The notes under the pieces are model-generated. The model saw only the letters and a list, made by a program, of their open reading frames with translations, was not told where the DNA came from and did no database searches. Of a DNA stretch of 64,000 nt, positions 1 through 13,275 are shown piece by piece; positions within the stretch are counted from its first letter, which is position 1, and the number at the start of each line of letters is the position of its first letter. The stretch spans positions 7,300,001-7,364,000 of the forward strand of contig NC_046673.1 of assembly GCF_003369915.1 (NCBI RefSeq), given 5' to 3'. A program made the translations under genes and the position numbers. The DNA is from Drosophila miranda. Its lineage: Eukaryota; Arthropoda; Insecta; Diptera; Drosophilidae.

Positions 1-1539
1 ATAATTAATTAAAAAAATATATTTATTTTATATTTTTTTAATTAATAATTTTTAATATTGAATTGTCGAAAATGTAAATGAAACAATCCTTCTTTATTTA
101 TTTTTTATTATTTTTATTTTTAAGATTTTTTTAAAAAATATTTTTAATCCGTTCCCTTGATTCCACGATCTCCCCCTTAGAGCTCCTTTGTTCGAGCGCC
201 GCTTTAGTGGGCGTTTCGACGTTTCTTATCAAAAAAAAAATAAAAGCCCGCTCTGTTTTGGGGGCAAGGGGCAAGGGGGAAGGGGTAGGGACTGTCCTCC
301 CCGTGCCATCTCGTCGTGCAATTTGCAATTTGCCGACTAGCAGATACCCTTTTTCCACGGGTGAGGCGGAGGGGGGACATCAAACGCAAAGCTTAGCAAC
401 AACAAAAAAATTCATTGAGCATTTTTCGCTTGTCTCTGTCGCTGTCTCTTTCTCTGTCTCTTTCTCTGTTTCTGTGTGGGGCTGCTGCTGCCGCTGCTGC
501 TGAAATTCTTGGCATTAAGTGGCAACAGCAGCAGACGGCAGCAGAAAACCAGTTTTTGAAGAATTTGTACATTTTTTTTTGTTCAGTCATAACGAGAAAT
601 ATCCAACGCTCTCTCTCTCTCTCTTTCTCTCTGTCTCTGTCTCTTTCATAGATGTATTTTTTGCACTAAAAATTTGTAGATTTTTCTACAACCGCTCCCC
701 CCTCCCCCCCCCCACTAATTGTTAGTGTATTTTGAGTGCGCTCTAATTGGTTTAAGACCCCCCCCCCCCCCTCCAATAATTAGAATGAAAATATGGTAGC
801 AGCCAGCACCTCCCATATGGAGAATGAAGGCGTTGCGCGGAGGGAGGGGTGGGGGGGACTGGGCACTGTGTGGAATGTGGAACGACAATGAGTACAGGCG
901 GAGCGGAGCGGGGTGGGGGGGGGGGGGGGAGTGGGGGCAACGAAACAATCAATAAAACCAAGCAGCAAACACCTTGAGAAGTTTTCATGGAATTTCGCAT
1001 GGAATTCCTTTTCGAGGGGGGCTCGGAGGGGGGTTGGATCGGATCTGAATGGATTCTACACCCAAACTGGGGGATAGATTACGGCATATATAGGGAAGCA
1101 GGTTCCCATTGCCTTTCTTTGCCTCCCTTTTGCTCTCCTTCATTCTTTTTCTTTGATTCTCTAACGAGGCAAAAATATTTAAAGTATTTAAAAAGCAAAA
1201 GCAAAAACCATGGACAAATGAAAGCCAATTATGAGGCTCAAAAGGGGGGGAGACACCGGAACCAAAAACAAAAACAAAACCAAAACCAAAACCAAAACCA
1301 TGGCAGATGTTTTACGACCTGCCTCAAACTACCTCTAATTCTAGTTCTATTCCATTATATTATATTTTCCTGCCTGCTAGGTATATCTATTTTTTTGTTA
1401 TCTAATCTCTTTTCCTTCCCCTCCCCCTCTTCCCTCTCTGTTTCTTCTTCCTTTCCTTCTAGAAGAAAATCAATTTTTTTGCTTTACCAAAATAAAAGTA
1501 CAGTGCAGGGCATTGCTATAAAGCCAAAAAAGGTCTAGC
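1..1539. other. Noncoding DNA with microsatellites
   Basis: No supported gene. It holds pyrimidine CT-type tracts around 425-470 and 610-648, C-runs near 703-712 and 758-772, a G-run near 913-929 and a CAAAAC-type hexamer array at about 1262-1302. Short open frames here are low-complexity translations of these repeats. Confidence 0.7.
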
Positions 1540-2125
1540 GGAAAATAAATAAATAAATATAATATATAAATATATATAATAAAAAGATGAATAATAATAA
1601 TAAAAACAAAATAATAATAAAATAAATATAATATATAAAATATTATATTATATATATTATTATTATAATATTATATAATAAAATATATAATAAATAATTA
1701 AATAAATAAATAAACAAAAAATAATATTTATTTTGTATTTAAATACTTATTTTTTAACTATAAAAATGAGACAAAAATTAGGCTGGATGAGTGGAGAGTA
1801 CTTTGAATTGTTCATATTTTTTTAAATTTTCAATTCAATTTCAAATTTTTAAATTTAAAAGTGGCATTTTATCGTTTTCCATGGGCTCTAAAGATAAATA
1901 TATATTTGAATTATTTATTATTTTTATTATTATTAATTGTTATTATTTATTTATTATTATTATTTATTATTATTATTATTTATTATCATTATTTATTATT
2001 ATTATTATTTATTATCATTATTTATTATTAATATTATTTATTTTTATTATTATTTATTTTTATTATTTATTATTATAATTTATTATCATTATTTATTATT
2101 ATTTTATTATTTTTATTATGGGTAT
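1540..2125. repeat. AT-only microsatellite blocks (AATAAT / TTATTA)
   Basis: Two almost pure A/T blocks, about 1540-1735 (AATA/TATA units) and 1909-2120 (TTATTATT units with rare C), separated by about 170 bp of ordinary AT-rich DNA. They produce spurious Ile/Tyr/Leu-rich open frames. Confidence 0.85.
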
Positions 2126-5100
2126 ACATTTTTAAAATATAGAGTAAATCACCCTCCACCCTTGTGGCTTCCAATAATAATATTCTCACATACTAAAGTC
2201 TCTAAAAAATTCCACAAATATTCTTTGATGGCAAAACGAGCCTTGCCTGCAGGTCATAGGTCAGGCAAGAACCGTTCTAGAAGAAATGTAAACAAAACCA
2301 GAAAAGTGTTATAAGAAAATGAGTCTATTTTTCAAGTGGCAGACACGCAGCGTCAGGGGACATTCCTCCTCCTCCAGCCATCAGCCATCAACCGTCAGGT
2401 AGCACTGTACTACAGAACAGGGCAACCCCCAGCGATTGCAGTGGCCTATACTCGTAATAATAATCGTTTTTGTTTCTGTTTCTGTTTTGTCGGTTGTCAT
2501 GACAGCCACCTGAAGGTATACACATATAAATATACATATATGTATATACCATTCCACGTACAAATATATGTATGTCTGTACATGCATGTAATGACTGGCC
2601 CGAACGTACTTATAGCGTCACTTTTTTTCTTTCTACTAGTAGATACATATCTGTAGATACTATTATTATTATTATTATTGGCAGTGCATTGTGGGCTTTG
2701 CTGATTCACTGTCTGGCTCTCTCGTCTCTCTCTGTCTGTGGCAATCCAGATACCAAATTAGGAGCGAAAAATTCAATTGAATTACGGTTTTGATGTGTGT
2801 TTTTGTTTTTGTTTTTGTCTCTCTTTATATCTTCTGGTAATTGAAAATAATTTCCACAGCGACACCCACTCGCCACAGAAAAGAAATATTCATTGGGGCT
2901 ATCGCCCACATTCGCTCTATCGATCGATTAGAACTCAACAAAATATATACAATATCCATCGATTGGCAGACAAAAACCTCAATTGAATTGTGAAATTCTA
3001 AGAAATGGAAGAGGAAAAATCCTCCAAAATAAGAGTAATTTACGTGCGGCAGTGCCACTCGGTCTAGGTCTCGGTTCTGACTGGAAACCTAATGGAAATC
3101 CTCCTCTTTCAAACTGTGGAAAACTCTTTTCTCAATGGCCGCTGGGGGTGGGCAAGGGGAGGGGTGGGGACAAAAGAAGGAGGAGGTGAAAAAGTCAAGG
3201 GATAAAGATGGAATTGAGGTATGTTTCTATTTGACTTCCATTTGGCTGCCGCCTCGCACGATTGCACGATTTTTTTTTTTTGTGGATGCCTGCAGGAGGG
3301 GCATTTGGAGGGGGGCGGGGGATATACGTTCCATTCTAGAATTACAAAACGTTTTATTGCCACACTAATTGAGTATCTATTTTCGGACACGCGCACGCAC
3401 GTGTGTGGGTGTCTGTCCCGTTCCCCTTCCCGTTCCCCTTTCCATGCCCTATTCCCGGCCCTGCAGGGTATGCCGTGTCTCATCTGGGATTTGTGGGCTC
3501 TCGACTGGTATTATCAGCATTTTCTGCTTCGATCTGAGGAGATCTAAGACCTGCTACGACCGAAGGGCGCTGTCGTATGACGCGTGACGCGTGTAGCATT
3601 AAAGATTCGATAAATCTAAGCATATAAAAAGGTATTTTTAAAAAGAATAAGCGAAGGAGTAGTATATTTTTCGTATAATCCTAGTTCCTGGCGGGATCTC
3701 TAATGGGAATATTTCCTGACGGTCCCCCTCGCATCCGTTTAGATCGGAATACCTCTGACGGGGTATATTCTAGTCGTAAGAGTAGGTCGTATAGCATATT
3801 CCTGTGGCGTGGTGTTTGGGTGCGGTGCGGTGCGGTGCGGTGGTGTGTGTGCTCCAGATGGCTTTTGGTTGCGTTTTATGCTTCCGCTTTTGGGATGCAG
3901 TCGATGTCTACCTTTCGGTAGCGCCTAAGGATCCCCGGATACCCGGGCGCCTGCCATTGAAATTAGGGTGGGATTAGGGGGAGGGGTTTGTTGGTGGTGG
4001 GACAGCTGCTGTTTTTGTGGCATGCAACTGCTTGGCAACAGCAATGCAAACAGCAAATTAATTTGTTCAACTATTGACGTTACGTTTGCCCAAAAAGCGG
4101 AAGCATGGAACCCGGAAACACGCTCCCCCGCCCCCTCGTTGCAGCCATAATTCGAGAGGGCTTTCCAGGGGGGCAATGGAGCGAGCTCCATTGAAGTGGA
4201 ACCACGGGTCAAGTGCACGAGGGTTTCTTCACCTTCAACCTTCATTTATTTCTTGAGCTTATCATCGGATGAATGGAGGCGGAATGGAGGCGGTACCTTG
4301 ACCTTTACCTCTTTTACGGTATATGATTATCATTATCTGAAATGTTTTTGTTTTATAACAAATTTTTACTATAAATTCACTTTACTTTTGAAAGATTTTC
4401 ATTAATTTTCCTCAATTATCGACTAGATTTTTCGTGTTTCCAAAAAAAATTTCTTGGAAATTGAGACTTTAAAAACTTTAAAATTAAATTGTATTCTTGT
4501 TGTTGTTTCGTTTCGCCTGTTGACTAGTTTTATTAGTATATATATTAATTTGTTTTTTTTTTTTTGTTTGTTTGGGGCTTTGAACAAACGGAATTAACAA
4601 CAAAACAAACAAAGGCCCAACAATGCAGCGATCTGTGGCGGTCCGTTGTCCAAAGTGGGCGTGGTCCTGATCTCCCAGTCCCAGAGTCCCACAGTCCACA
4701 GTCCCAGTTGCATCTCACGCCCCACTTGGCTCCACATTCTGGTGTGCAACAACGTGACGTTTTTGGGAAATGAGTAAGCGCAAAATAGGCACGGTTTGCA
4801 GCATATAAACAGAGAAGCTTTGGGCCATTACGGGTAGTACATATATGCATGGGGCATGGGGCATGTGGCATGTTGTGTAAACCCCATAAAAGCGTTCAAC
4901 CGATCGCACATGTCTGATATATGCCCTCTCGTATGTCCAGTGTTTGCCAAAAGGGTTGGCTCTTGGGTCAACATACCATATAGCCATATAGCCCAGCCCC
5001 ATGACCAGTCATCGTCATAAAGCACGCACTCTCTCTCCCTCTCTCCGCATTCGATTCTTTCGTTGAAAGAAAACCTCTGCTAAAAAAGATTTTTATTTCT

Positions 5101-6115
5101 TTTTTTGTAACAAAAATCGCAAAAATCTCAAACCCAGAACGTCGCTCACGTTTCGGTGATAAAAAATAATGACAAATATATTTCGTTCTGCCTGTTATGC
5201 CCTCTAATGAGCTGGCTTCAGTATCGAGTGCATTGAATTAACGGTTATTAAAGCAGAGCTTTCCAAGCAGTACAGGCAGCGGCAGAGAGAGAGAGAGCGC
5301 TCGAGAGAGCTTTGTGTAAGGTCAGGCACCCAGACACACAGGAGCAAAATCTAGGAGCAAAATCGTGTACAGTAATTCTTGAAATCAAGGGGAACAATCG
5401 GCTGTCATTAATATTAACAAATTATGTACACAAACAATTTGTGGGGCCGCATGCGAGAGTCGTATGTGCGTTGACTCACATTAGCACCTAAAAAATGAGT
5501 CGGATCGTATGTATTTCCTATGTATTTATCCAGGTGTTTCCCTCTAACAAAAACTCAGGCGAAACTTTAATAACAAAAAAAAAAAATGAATCATCCGAAA
5601 GAGAGTTAGGAGCACGGCAAGACAGGAGAGAGAGAGCGAGGGAGAGGGAGAGCGAGCGCAAGAATGCTGATGAAGGCCATCGGCAAAGGTTGCCCGATTC
5701 CGAAGAGTGCCGAAGATGCCGCTCAGGGAGGGAGGGAGGCGGTGGCGCGGCTTTGGCGGCTTTGGTTTTGTTTTTGCTTTTTTTACATTCTTGTTGCTTG
5801 TGGTTTATACCGTGTAATTGTGGCTTGTAAGAGAGTATATCTGTGCCATGGCTTGTGTTCGATTATAAATGCAAGAACTCGAGACGTATTCTCGGACTGT
5901 GAACGATTTTCGTAGGCGCTGCACGTGCAAGCAAAAAGGCAAAGCGAGAACCGCAACGTTAAACCCCCTCTCTCTCTCTTTCGCACCCGCATGGGATAGG
6001 TGTGCCACGCCTAAGAAAAAAAAATTGCGCATTTTGCCGTGTGGCCGCCCCCCTCCCCCATACCCCTGCTGCGCGCTTAATTAATTAAATAATTTGCGGC
6101 GGGGGCGATGATCTC

Positions 6116-6158
<43 letters not shown>

Positions 6159-8307
6159 TTGCATTCCATGTTGTCGCTCTCTTGTCGCGCTGTCTCTCTT
6201 TTGTGCTTACAAAAGACTGAGGCGACAAACTCGGCAAATGGCGGACAGCGACGACGACGCGGCGGTGTTCCAATTGAGCGCGTGTTCGACTTGTGGGCAC
6301 CCACATGCCGCAACAACAACAACAAGAGCTTTGGCCTTGAAATTTCATAGCAAAAAAAAAAAACTACAAATAAATGCCCTTTTCCAAGGGGAAATTTCTT
6401 TGAATCTTGAATCCGCCATGCAATTGGCGAGAGCGAGCAAGGAACGGGTACATCTGTGGTTAAACGGTAAACGGAAACCAGAGAGAGAGACGCGCTTTCG
6501 GTTCGGTTCCGTTCGGTTTCTGATTAGTCAACAAATACATATGGTCGGTACACCCGGACAAACAATTTCCATAGTCCACTTTTCTTCTATCTCTTTTGGT
6601 GTCTCTTTGCGTGCAACAATTATTTATTGTTTAAAAGTCACCAAAGACTTTCCATTTATTTCATTTCCTTTGCTCGGCTTCTCTGTTGTAACCATTTTTG
6701 GGCTTTTAATTTCACTTCCATGAACAAAAAGCCACAACAACAACAACAAAAAATACAAAACAATTTATTTCTATAAAGAAAACAGTTTGAGAAAAAAAGG
6801 TTTGTCATAGTTGAGGCTTTTTTTTTTGTATTATATGTACATATATATTTTTATTTATTTTTATTGGGGCTTGAGGGGTTCAGAGCCTTTTCAGGGCCTT
6901 TTTAGAAAATATTCTTAGGCGATTTCCTGCTTCCTGACTTTGCGGTTCTCTGGCGGGCCGTAATCCACCTCATAGACGTCGCACACCACCGACAGGCACT
7001 CATTTCTCCCTGCCGCTGCCATAAACTGCGTGTAATCTCTTTTTAATGTGCCTGTCGCCTGTCGCCTGGATCATTGATGGAATTTCCTAGAACTGGAATA
7101 GAGGGCCTGCGTCAGCGTTTGGGCTTTCAAAGGGAAGATGATATGGTGGTATAGATGGCATAGAAAGGCTTGTTTGTTGTGTGATTGTTCTTTGGCCCGG
7201 GAGTACTGTACTCCTCAGCATCAAGTGTCGTTTAGCATGAAATCGCGATCCCTTTGTTTGTTGCCCCCGTGCCGGGGCCGGGGCCCGTCTCAACGTTTTG
7301 TGCGGATGAAAGGAGGCTTTCATTTAACGCTTTCTACCGAACTACAGTGGGACAAACATTTGCGATGCTCTCTCCCCCTACCTTTCTTTATCAGTGTTCA
7401 CTGCACCCCCTCCTCCCTTCTCTGTGTGTGTGTGTGTCATGCGACATCCCCCCACCCTGCGCGCTCGCGTTCTGGATGTCGTTTCGCCCTTTCAATTCCG
7501 CAAACAATAAATTATATTGTTTTGGATACCTGTGGCTGTCACACACACACACACGCACACGCAGGCAGGCAGGCACGCCCATATGCCCGTCTTCGTCTTC
7601 TGCTTCTTCATCTCATTCTTGGATCTGTGCTTTTGTTCTCTCCCACCAACAGCAGCAGCAGCAAAAAAAAAAGGGATCAGCGAGAGAGCGAGAGCGCGCG
7701 AGAGAGGAATTCCCAATGCACCGTTTATTGTTTGGGTTTTATCTCTTTGTTTGCTTGACGGGTGCTGGAGCGAGAGCGAGAGGGAGAGCACAGCACACTT
7801 ACTCGCTTGATTGATTGATTGATTGATTGAGTGATGCTGCGACTCCAGCCTCAGCCTCCGCCTCAGCTGTGGCCTGTTCGCCTTGAAAAGCACATCGCAA
7901 TGCGTTTCCGTCGTATTGTCTTCTCTCTCTCTCTCGCTCTCTCTTCGCTCTCGAGCGATGCTTTTGCATAACTCAATAATTGGACAGAGGAAAACGAAAA
8001 CGAAGACGAAGCTTTTGTAATGAACTTTTGTTGACCTGCCGCGGCCTGACCCGCACTCTAACCCCTCTAGCCCCCCACCCCCCTGGGGACATGGCATTGC
8101 GGAAATTCACACACATTAAAACAAAACACAAAAAAGAAATAAAAAAAGAAACAAGAAAATGGCGCTTGCGCAATATCCGATACGATTTTCGTTTATCGTT
8201 TGTCTTTTTATTCGTGATTTTGGGACACCCTAGGAGGAAGGGGTAGATGGGGCAGGCAGTCGTCTGCGTTCCTTCCCCAAAAAGAGTAAAAAATAGTGTA
8301 TTTGCTG
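2126..8307. other. Long noncoding stretch, simple repeats only
   Basis: No exon or RNA gene recognised. Contains TG/TTTTTG tracts near 2467-2500 and 2800-2818, a GGTGC pentamer run at about 3820-3842, GA-rich DNA at 5285-5310 and 5625-5660, a CT tract at 6121-6148, AC repeats at about 7540-7562 and GATT repeats at 7810-7832. It may be intron or regulatory DNA of baz, but nothing in the sequence proves that. Confidence 0.6.
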
Positions 8308-8602
8308 TACAACAGTGCCCCCGTCTTTTAGATTCAATACCAAAGCGTTTCTCCACTGTTCTTAAGCAGAAAGGTCATACCACTCAATATTAAAGTAAAT
8401 TTATTAAAAATACAAGGAATACTGGGCAAATTTTAGCTTTTTAAACCAGCTTTCATAACTTTTTTATTGTTGTATTAAAACACTAACATATAGAACTAAT
8501 TTGAAACAAAAAAATTGGAGCTGTAAAATAAAAACTTTTCTTGATTTTCCTTTAAATTCGTGGTGTAGTTTCTGTTGGCTTAAGTCTATGGGCACCACTG
8601 TA
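8308..8602. mobile_element. Candidate MITE with TA target-site duplication
   Basis: A roughly 291-bp AT-rich segment (8310-8600) is bounded by TA dinucleotides (8308-8309 and 8601-8602). Its ends are imperfect inverted repeats: the left end reads CAACAGTGCCC and the right end, inverted, reads CAGTGGTGCCC, with 8 of 11 positions matching. A TA duplication with CAGTG-type ends is the usual signature of non-autonomous Tc1/mariner elements. There is no coding capacity. The termini are degenerate, so chance similarity is not excluded. Confidence 0.4.
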
Positions 8603-11589
8603 CTAGTCGATTCCACTTAGTGGAAGATGGGAATCAGCAGAGGGGAGTAGAGGGGAGGGGAATGGAGTGCCGGGGAGTCGAGTGTGGCACGAGAGCTGTC
8701 TCTGGGTCACCTTTTGGTCGGATTTGTTACGTTGGCGCTAAATGACTTGCCCAAAAAACATCGAAAAGCGAATGACGAATGACGAATGAATGAATGAATG
8801 AATGGACCAAATAGTGCCGAATCATTAGACCAGGACATGATCTAACGTTTTTTTATGTTCTTTTGTTTTCCACTTTATGTGACACCCTTTAAGATTATAA
8901 GTATTCGAGAACCACCCATGAAATTGTTAGACGTTGACTGCTTCTTTCAAGAGGCGATGCAATAAACGCAGCCTCCCGATCGAGGGGCACTGCTGCATGA
9001 CGCGCCGAACCGAACGCAAACTTTTATTCCCTAATTATTGTGACTGTTGTTTAAGCCGCTATTAAACAGTATCTGTGATAATATTTTATATTCAAATAAA
9101 AAATAAAAAAATTAAAAATCCTTAACTATTTGTTTTTAATAAAACTTAAACCCTTATAAAAGAAGGTAGATCCTTTTGTACTTCAGAGTCAATGTCAGGC
9201 ACACTTCAAGTTTTGCATTCCAATTAATTTGAACTCCACTTAATTAATTAATTAACTAATTATTTTTTTTTTATATATGTATTCCTAACGCGAAAGTATT
9301 TCTACTTTCTGTTAAGGCGCTAGTCACATGGAGTTCACATAGTTAGGCTTTTAAATATAATGATTTTCCTACCCTACAATTTTTAGTAGTTTTGTTATGA
9401 AAAAAAAAAAAATACTTTTTAACAGCTTAAATATTTTATTTTATTTTTTTTTGGTAAATTAGTCATTTCTAGTATTATTTCTGGGCACCTTTATAATTCT
9501 TTTTGGCTTTTAATACTTTTAATAAGTATCTGGCAGGTTTCTTTAGGTGTCTCAATATTTGTATTATTTTCCCTTAATTTTTGGCTTATCCAATTTCGTT
9601 TCTTGAATCTTCCCACAAGTTTTCGATCTAAGATAGGGAGATTGTATTTATTTCTTTTATGGAAAGTTCTGATAACTCATGTGCCCTCGAGGGGGTGTAA
9701 TGCCAATAAAGAGGGTTACCGAACAGTCGAAGGAGGTGCTGAATCCCTTTGGGGACTCAAAAGTCGCATGTTTTGGAATATCGTCATACCCCCGACCGAT
9801 CTGTAACAGATTTCTAGCATGAAACGCGCTTGGGGCACCAGGATCTAAGCTAATCTTCTCCCCCCACCCGCACCGCTCCTCGATATTAATATTCAGAGCA
9901 AGTCGATCCATAAATAAAGCCAGACGGCAGACGACAGACGTTCCCTAAAAAATGTCTAGGGAGGGGTTTGGCTTTGGCTTTGGGTTGGGCTCTCCGCCTC
10001 CTCCACCCTTAACCTCCCTCTAAACCAGATCCTCCCTCTGCCGCTTTCCCGCCCTCTCCTCCCACGCTGACACTGGCGATTCCTCTCACGTTTCCTGCGC
10101 GGACTGCGTGTCAAATCAGAGTGCCGTGCAGCAACGGGAGGGAGTTGCAACTCCCATCATTACTGGGGAGCGGGGGGGAGGGAGGAGCCCCACCCGCAAC
10201 ACACGACAGCAACAAAAGCAACAGCAAAAACGAGTCACGAGCCACCGACTTAAGCCGCTTGTAATTGATCGTGTCTTTGACATTAGAAAAACATTTTTTT
10301 TCTCTCTCTCTGTGTCGCACACGACCCCCCCACCCCTCTCTCTCTCTCTTTCTCTCTCTTTTTGCTGCTGCCACAAAAGACGAGACCCCAGACAAGACGC
10401 CAACTGGTGCACGGCGGCTAATAAAGCGCACGCAGTGGCAGTGGCAGCAACAGCAAATCCACTTAAGAGGGGGGGAGGAGTGGAGGGGTGAGAGAGTGGG
10501 GGGGAAGCCACACAAGGGGAGAGATTCAGCGAGTGTCAAATGAAATGAGACGTGGAAGAAGTCAGATTGTGTGGCATGTGGCGGGAGGGAGGGAGGGAGG
10601 GAGGAAGAGAATTAAGGGGCAAAAGCAGCAGGGTAGAGGCAGGGAGGCAGGGAGGCAGGTAGGGTAATGCAACAAGTTGGTGGCAGCGGAGGGCGAGGGG
10701 TGTCGTGTGGTGCGGTGTGGTGTGGTGTGGGGCAATGCTCTCAATGCATGCCCTTCCCCCCTTCTGCGTGGCTTTCATTTGAAGTCACAGAAATGTTTTC
10801 CAACCAATGGGGGACAGGGGAGGAGTGGGCTGAGGGGGAGGGGGAGGGTAGAGGAGGAGTGGGGGAGGGGGAAAATATTTCAGGGCCCAAGACACTTCGA
10901 TTACCAAGGGGAATATATTTTTTATTATTTGTATGCCTAAATAAATATATAATAAATTTGTATATATAGTATAGGCATAAATATGTATTTATATATAATT
11001 TATTTGCTATATTTATTTACAGGAATGTACTTCTATTATCAAATTAAGGGATCTAAGGGGTCGAGCACCTGAAATGAAGGGTAGAAAGACTCTAATACTA
11101 TTTACAGGGTGACCCATACAAAATTAGCAAAAGATAGACAGATAGATAGATAGATAGAGAGAGAGAGAATAAATTGTATGTGTCACAGGGAAAAAATAAA
11201 GTTGATAAGATGTCCGGCGGCGAACGCCAATAATCCATCCATGTTGTCCATCAAAAGAAAGCGATAGAGAAACAGATAGAAATAAAGAGAGGGAGAGACA
11301 GAGTTGGGGATAAAGATAAAGACAAAGAGTTTCCTTTCTGAAAAACAGGATGTAATATAGCCTAAAACAGTTGGCAAAAGGCGGGGAGATGCCTTTCAAC
11401 CCAGCCACAGAAAAAGATACACGAGGAGGAGGAGGAGGCGCAGGAGGCGCAGGAGGCGCAGGGGGATCTTTAATATTTATCTAAAACTTAAACACGAGTA
11501 TTTCTACAAATATAAGTATGTTTTTGTGTATAAAGATTAAATGAATTGGTTTATTTAATGAAATCAATGGGAATTGGCCAAAACTTCAT
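8603..11589. other. Noncoding stretch with short tandem repeats
   Basis: No gene supported. AATG repeats lie at about 8783-8803, AT-rich DNA at 9060-9560, GGGA repeats at about 10578-10604, GGTGT-type repeats at 10700-10730, GATA/GA repeats at about 11133-11168 and GAGGCGCAG-type triplet-rich repeats near 11425-11462. Confidence 0.6.
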
Positions 11590-12050
11590 TAAAATCAACA
11601 ACAAAAAATTAATAAAAAACATACAAAATAAATAATAAATAGTAATAATAATAAATAAAAATAATAAATAAAAATAATATATAAAAATAATAAATAAAAA
11701 TAATAAATAATAATAATAATAATAAATAATAATTATAATAAATAAAAATAATAATACAACATAAATATAAAAATATTAAATGAACAAATTTAATACAAAT
11801 ATTTAAATAATATATTAAATAAATTAGTTTCGGGGTAACTAATTTATTTAATATATTATTTAAAACAACTTTTTTATACGCGTGGAACTCGAAAAAAAAA
11901 GCATAATACATAAATAAATTAACAAATTTAATACAAATATTTACAAAATTTATTAAATATATTATTTAACCCGAACATAACTTTTTTATACGCGTAGCAC
12001 TCGAAATAAAAATACAACAAAAATATATATTTACAAAATTAAGCAGAACA
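11590..12050. repeat. AAT-rich block with 28-bp perfect palindrome and internal duplication
   Basis: Starts as AATAAT/AAATAATA microsatellite to about 11780. It contains a perfect inverted repeat with arms 11802-11829 and 11837-11864 around the 7-base loop TCGGGGT. A segment starting AACAAATTTAATACAAATA and ending with a TTTTTTATACGCGT motif occurs twice, at about 11783-11893 and 11920-12009; the second copy has lost most of the palindrome. Confidence 0.75.
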
Positions 12051-12816
12051 AACATTTTTGTTATCACTTAACCTGGTTATAATTATTATTATTATTTATT
12101 TGGTATCTTTTTATTGGAGAAAATTGGGTTACGCGCCGCGATATGTGTCCCACTTTGCCCCAAGCCTACCCCAAAAAACAAAAAAAAAAACCAAAAATAC
12201 TAATATGCTTTGTTTTTGTTTCGTTTTTATTTACTTTTAGGTAAGAGCGAAAAAAAACCCCAGAACAGCGCGCCAGAGATAAGAGCTAATTGAATGGAAT
12301 GAAGGAAAAGAGAGTGAGAGAAGCGATACTAGAGCAAGTGGAGAGGGAGAGGCAGGAACGGCAGGAGAATTGGTGGTAAGGTAAGGCATGCCGCAGATGA
12401 CCCAGTTGAACGGCCAGGAGAGGGGACATCGGCAACGACAACCGACAAGCGACAACCGACAACAATTGACAAATGAAATGCAAGCCCATGGCCGACACAT
12501 GCCATGGGTGCAGTGGATCGTGATGTGGCACTGTGGCAAGCTGCTCAGAATGCAGAGATTCCAGTTTGAACCTCCCATAGAAAGGGGGTGGCAGAGGCAG
12601 TGGGTGAGGGCGAGGGAGAGGCGGCATATCTTATCAATCGATGTTGCAAGCCACAAAAATAGGGCGACCGTAGGGCCCCAAATGCTACCAACTAATCAAT
12701 TATTTATGTCGAGCGATGGGGCGGCCCCGCCCCTCGCACGCCGCCACCAAAAACCAAAACGCAAACAAAACAAAAGATAAGCCGGGAAATTGTGTCTAAA
12801 CAATGTATCTCAACAA
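12051..12816. other. Noncoding DNA, nothing recognised
   Basis: Mixed-composition DNA without supported exons. The open frames on either strand lack coding-like composition and signal or domain motifs. Confidence 0.5.
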
Positions 12817-13275
12817 GTGCCGCCATCTAGACAGATCCGAAGTCGTACATTGGCGGCAGATGGCGCACTCGAAGTTTAGTGACTAGGCTGTGTAGGTGGC
12901 GCCAGCAGCTGGTTGGAGGAGAATCTCAGTTCGAGCTTGAAACAAATTCAAAAATATGAATTTTTGTTTCACAAATTAATTTTTTATTTCATAATTTCTG
13001 TTATAAAAATTAAAAGTAAGAGTTTTTTGTTGTTTCCAATCAAAACTATGAATTTTAATAATAATCAAATAAATAACTCTTATTTTTAGTTTTTATAATA
13101 CAAATTAATTTCGAAATTAATTTTTTGATTAATATTTAGAACAGGTTCCAGGACTTGAGAAATCCTCCAATTACAGTTTTAGATTGACTGGAAAACAAAT
13201 CATAGTAGTTGCTTGTATTGCCAACAGAAGGCTCTACTGTGTGATTGCACGCTTACACGCTAGGTGGCGCCAGAT
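12817..13275. promoter_or_regulatory. Cluster of CTCF-like motifs (candidate insulator)
   Basis: Four matches to the AG(A/G)TGGCGC-type core that Drosophila CTCF prefers lie within 460 bp. At 12817-12831 on the minus strand the core is AGATGGCGG; at 12857-12868 on the plus strand it is AGATGGCGC; at 12893-12904 and 13261-13272 it is AGGTGGCGCCA. The first three fall within 90 bp. The motif preference is established knowledge; binding here is inferred. Confidence 0.5.
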
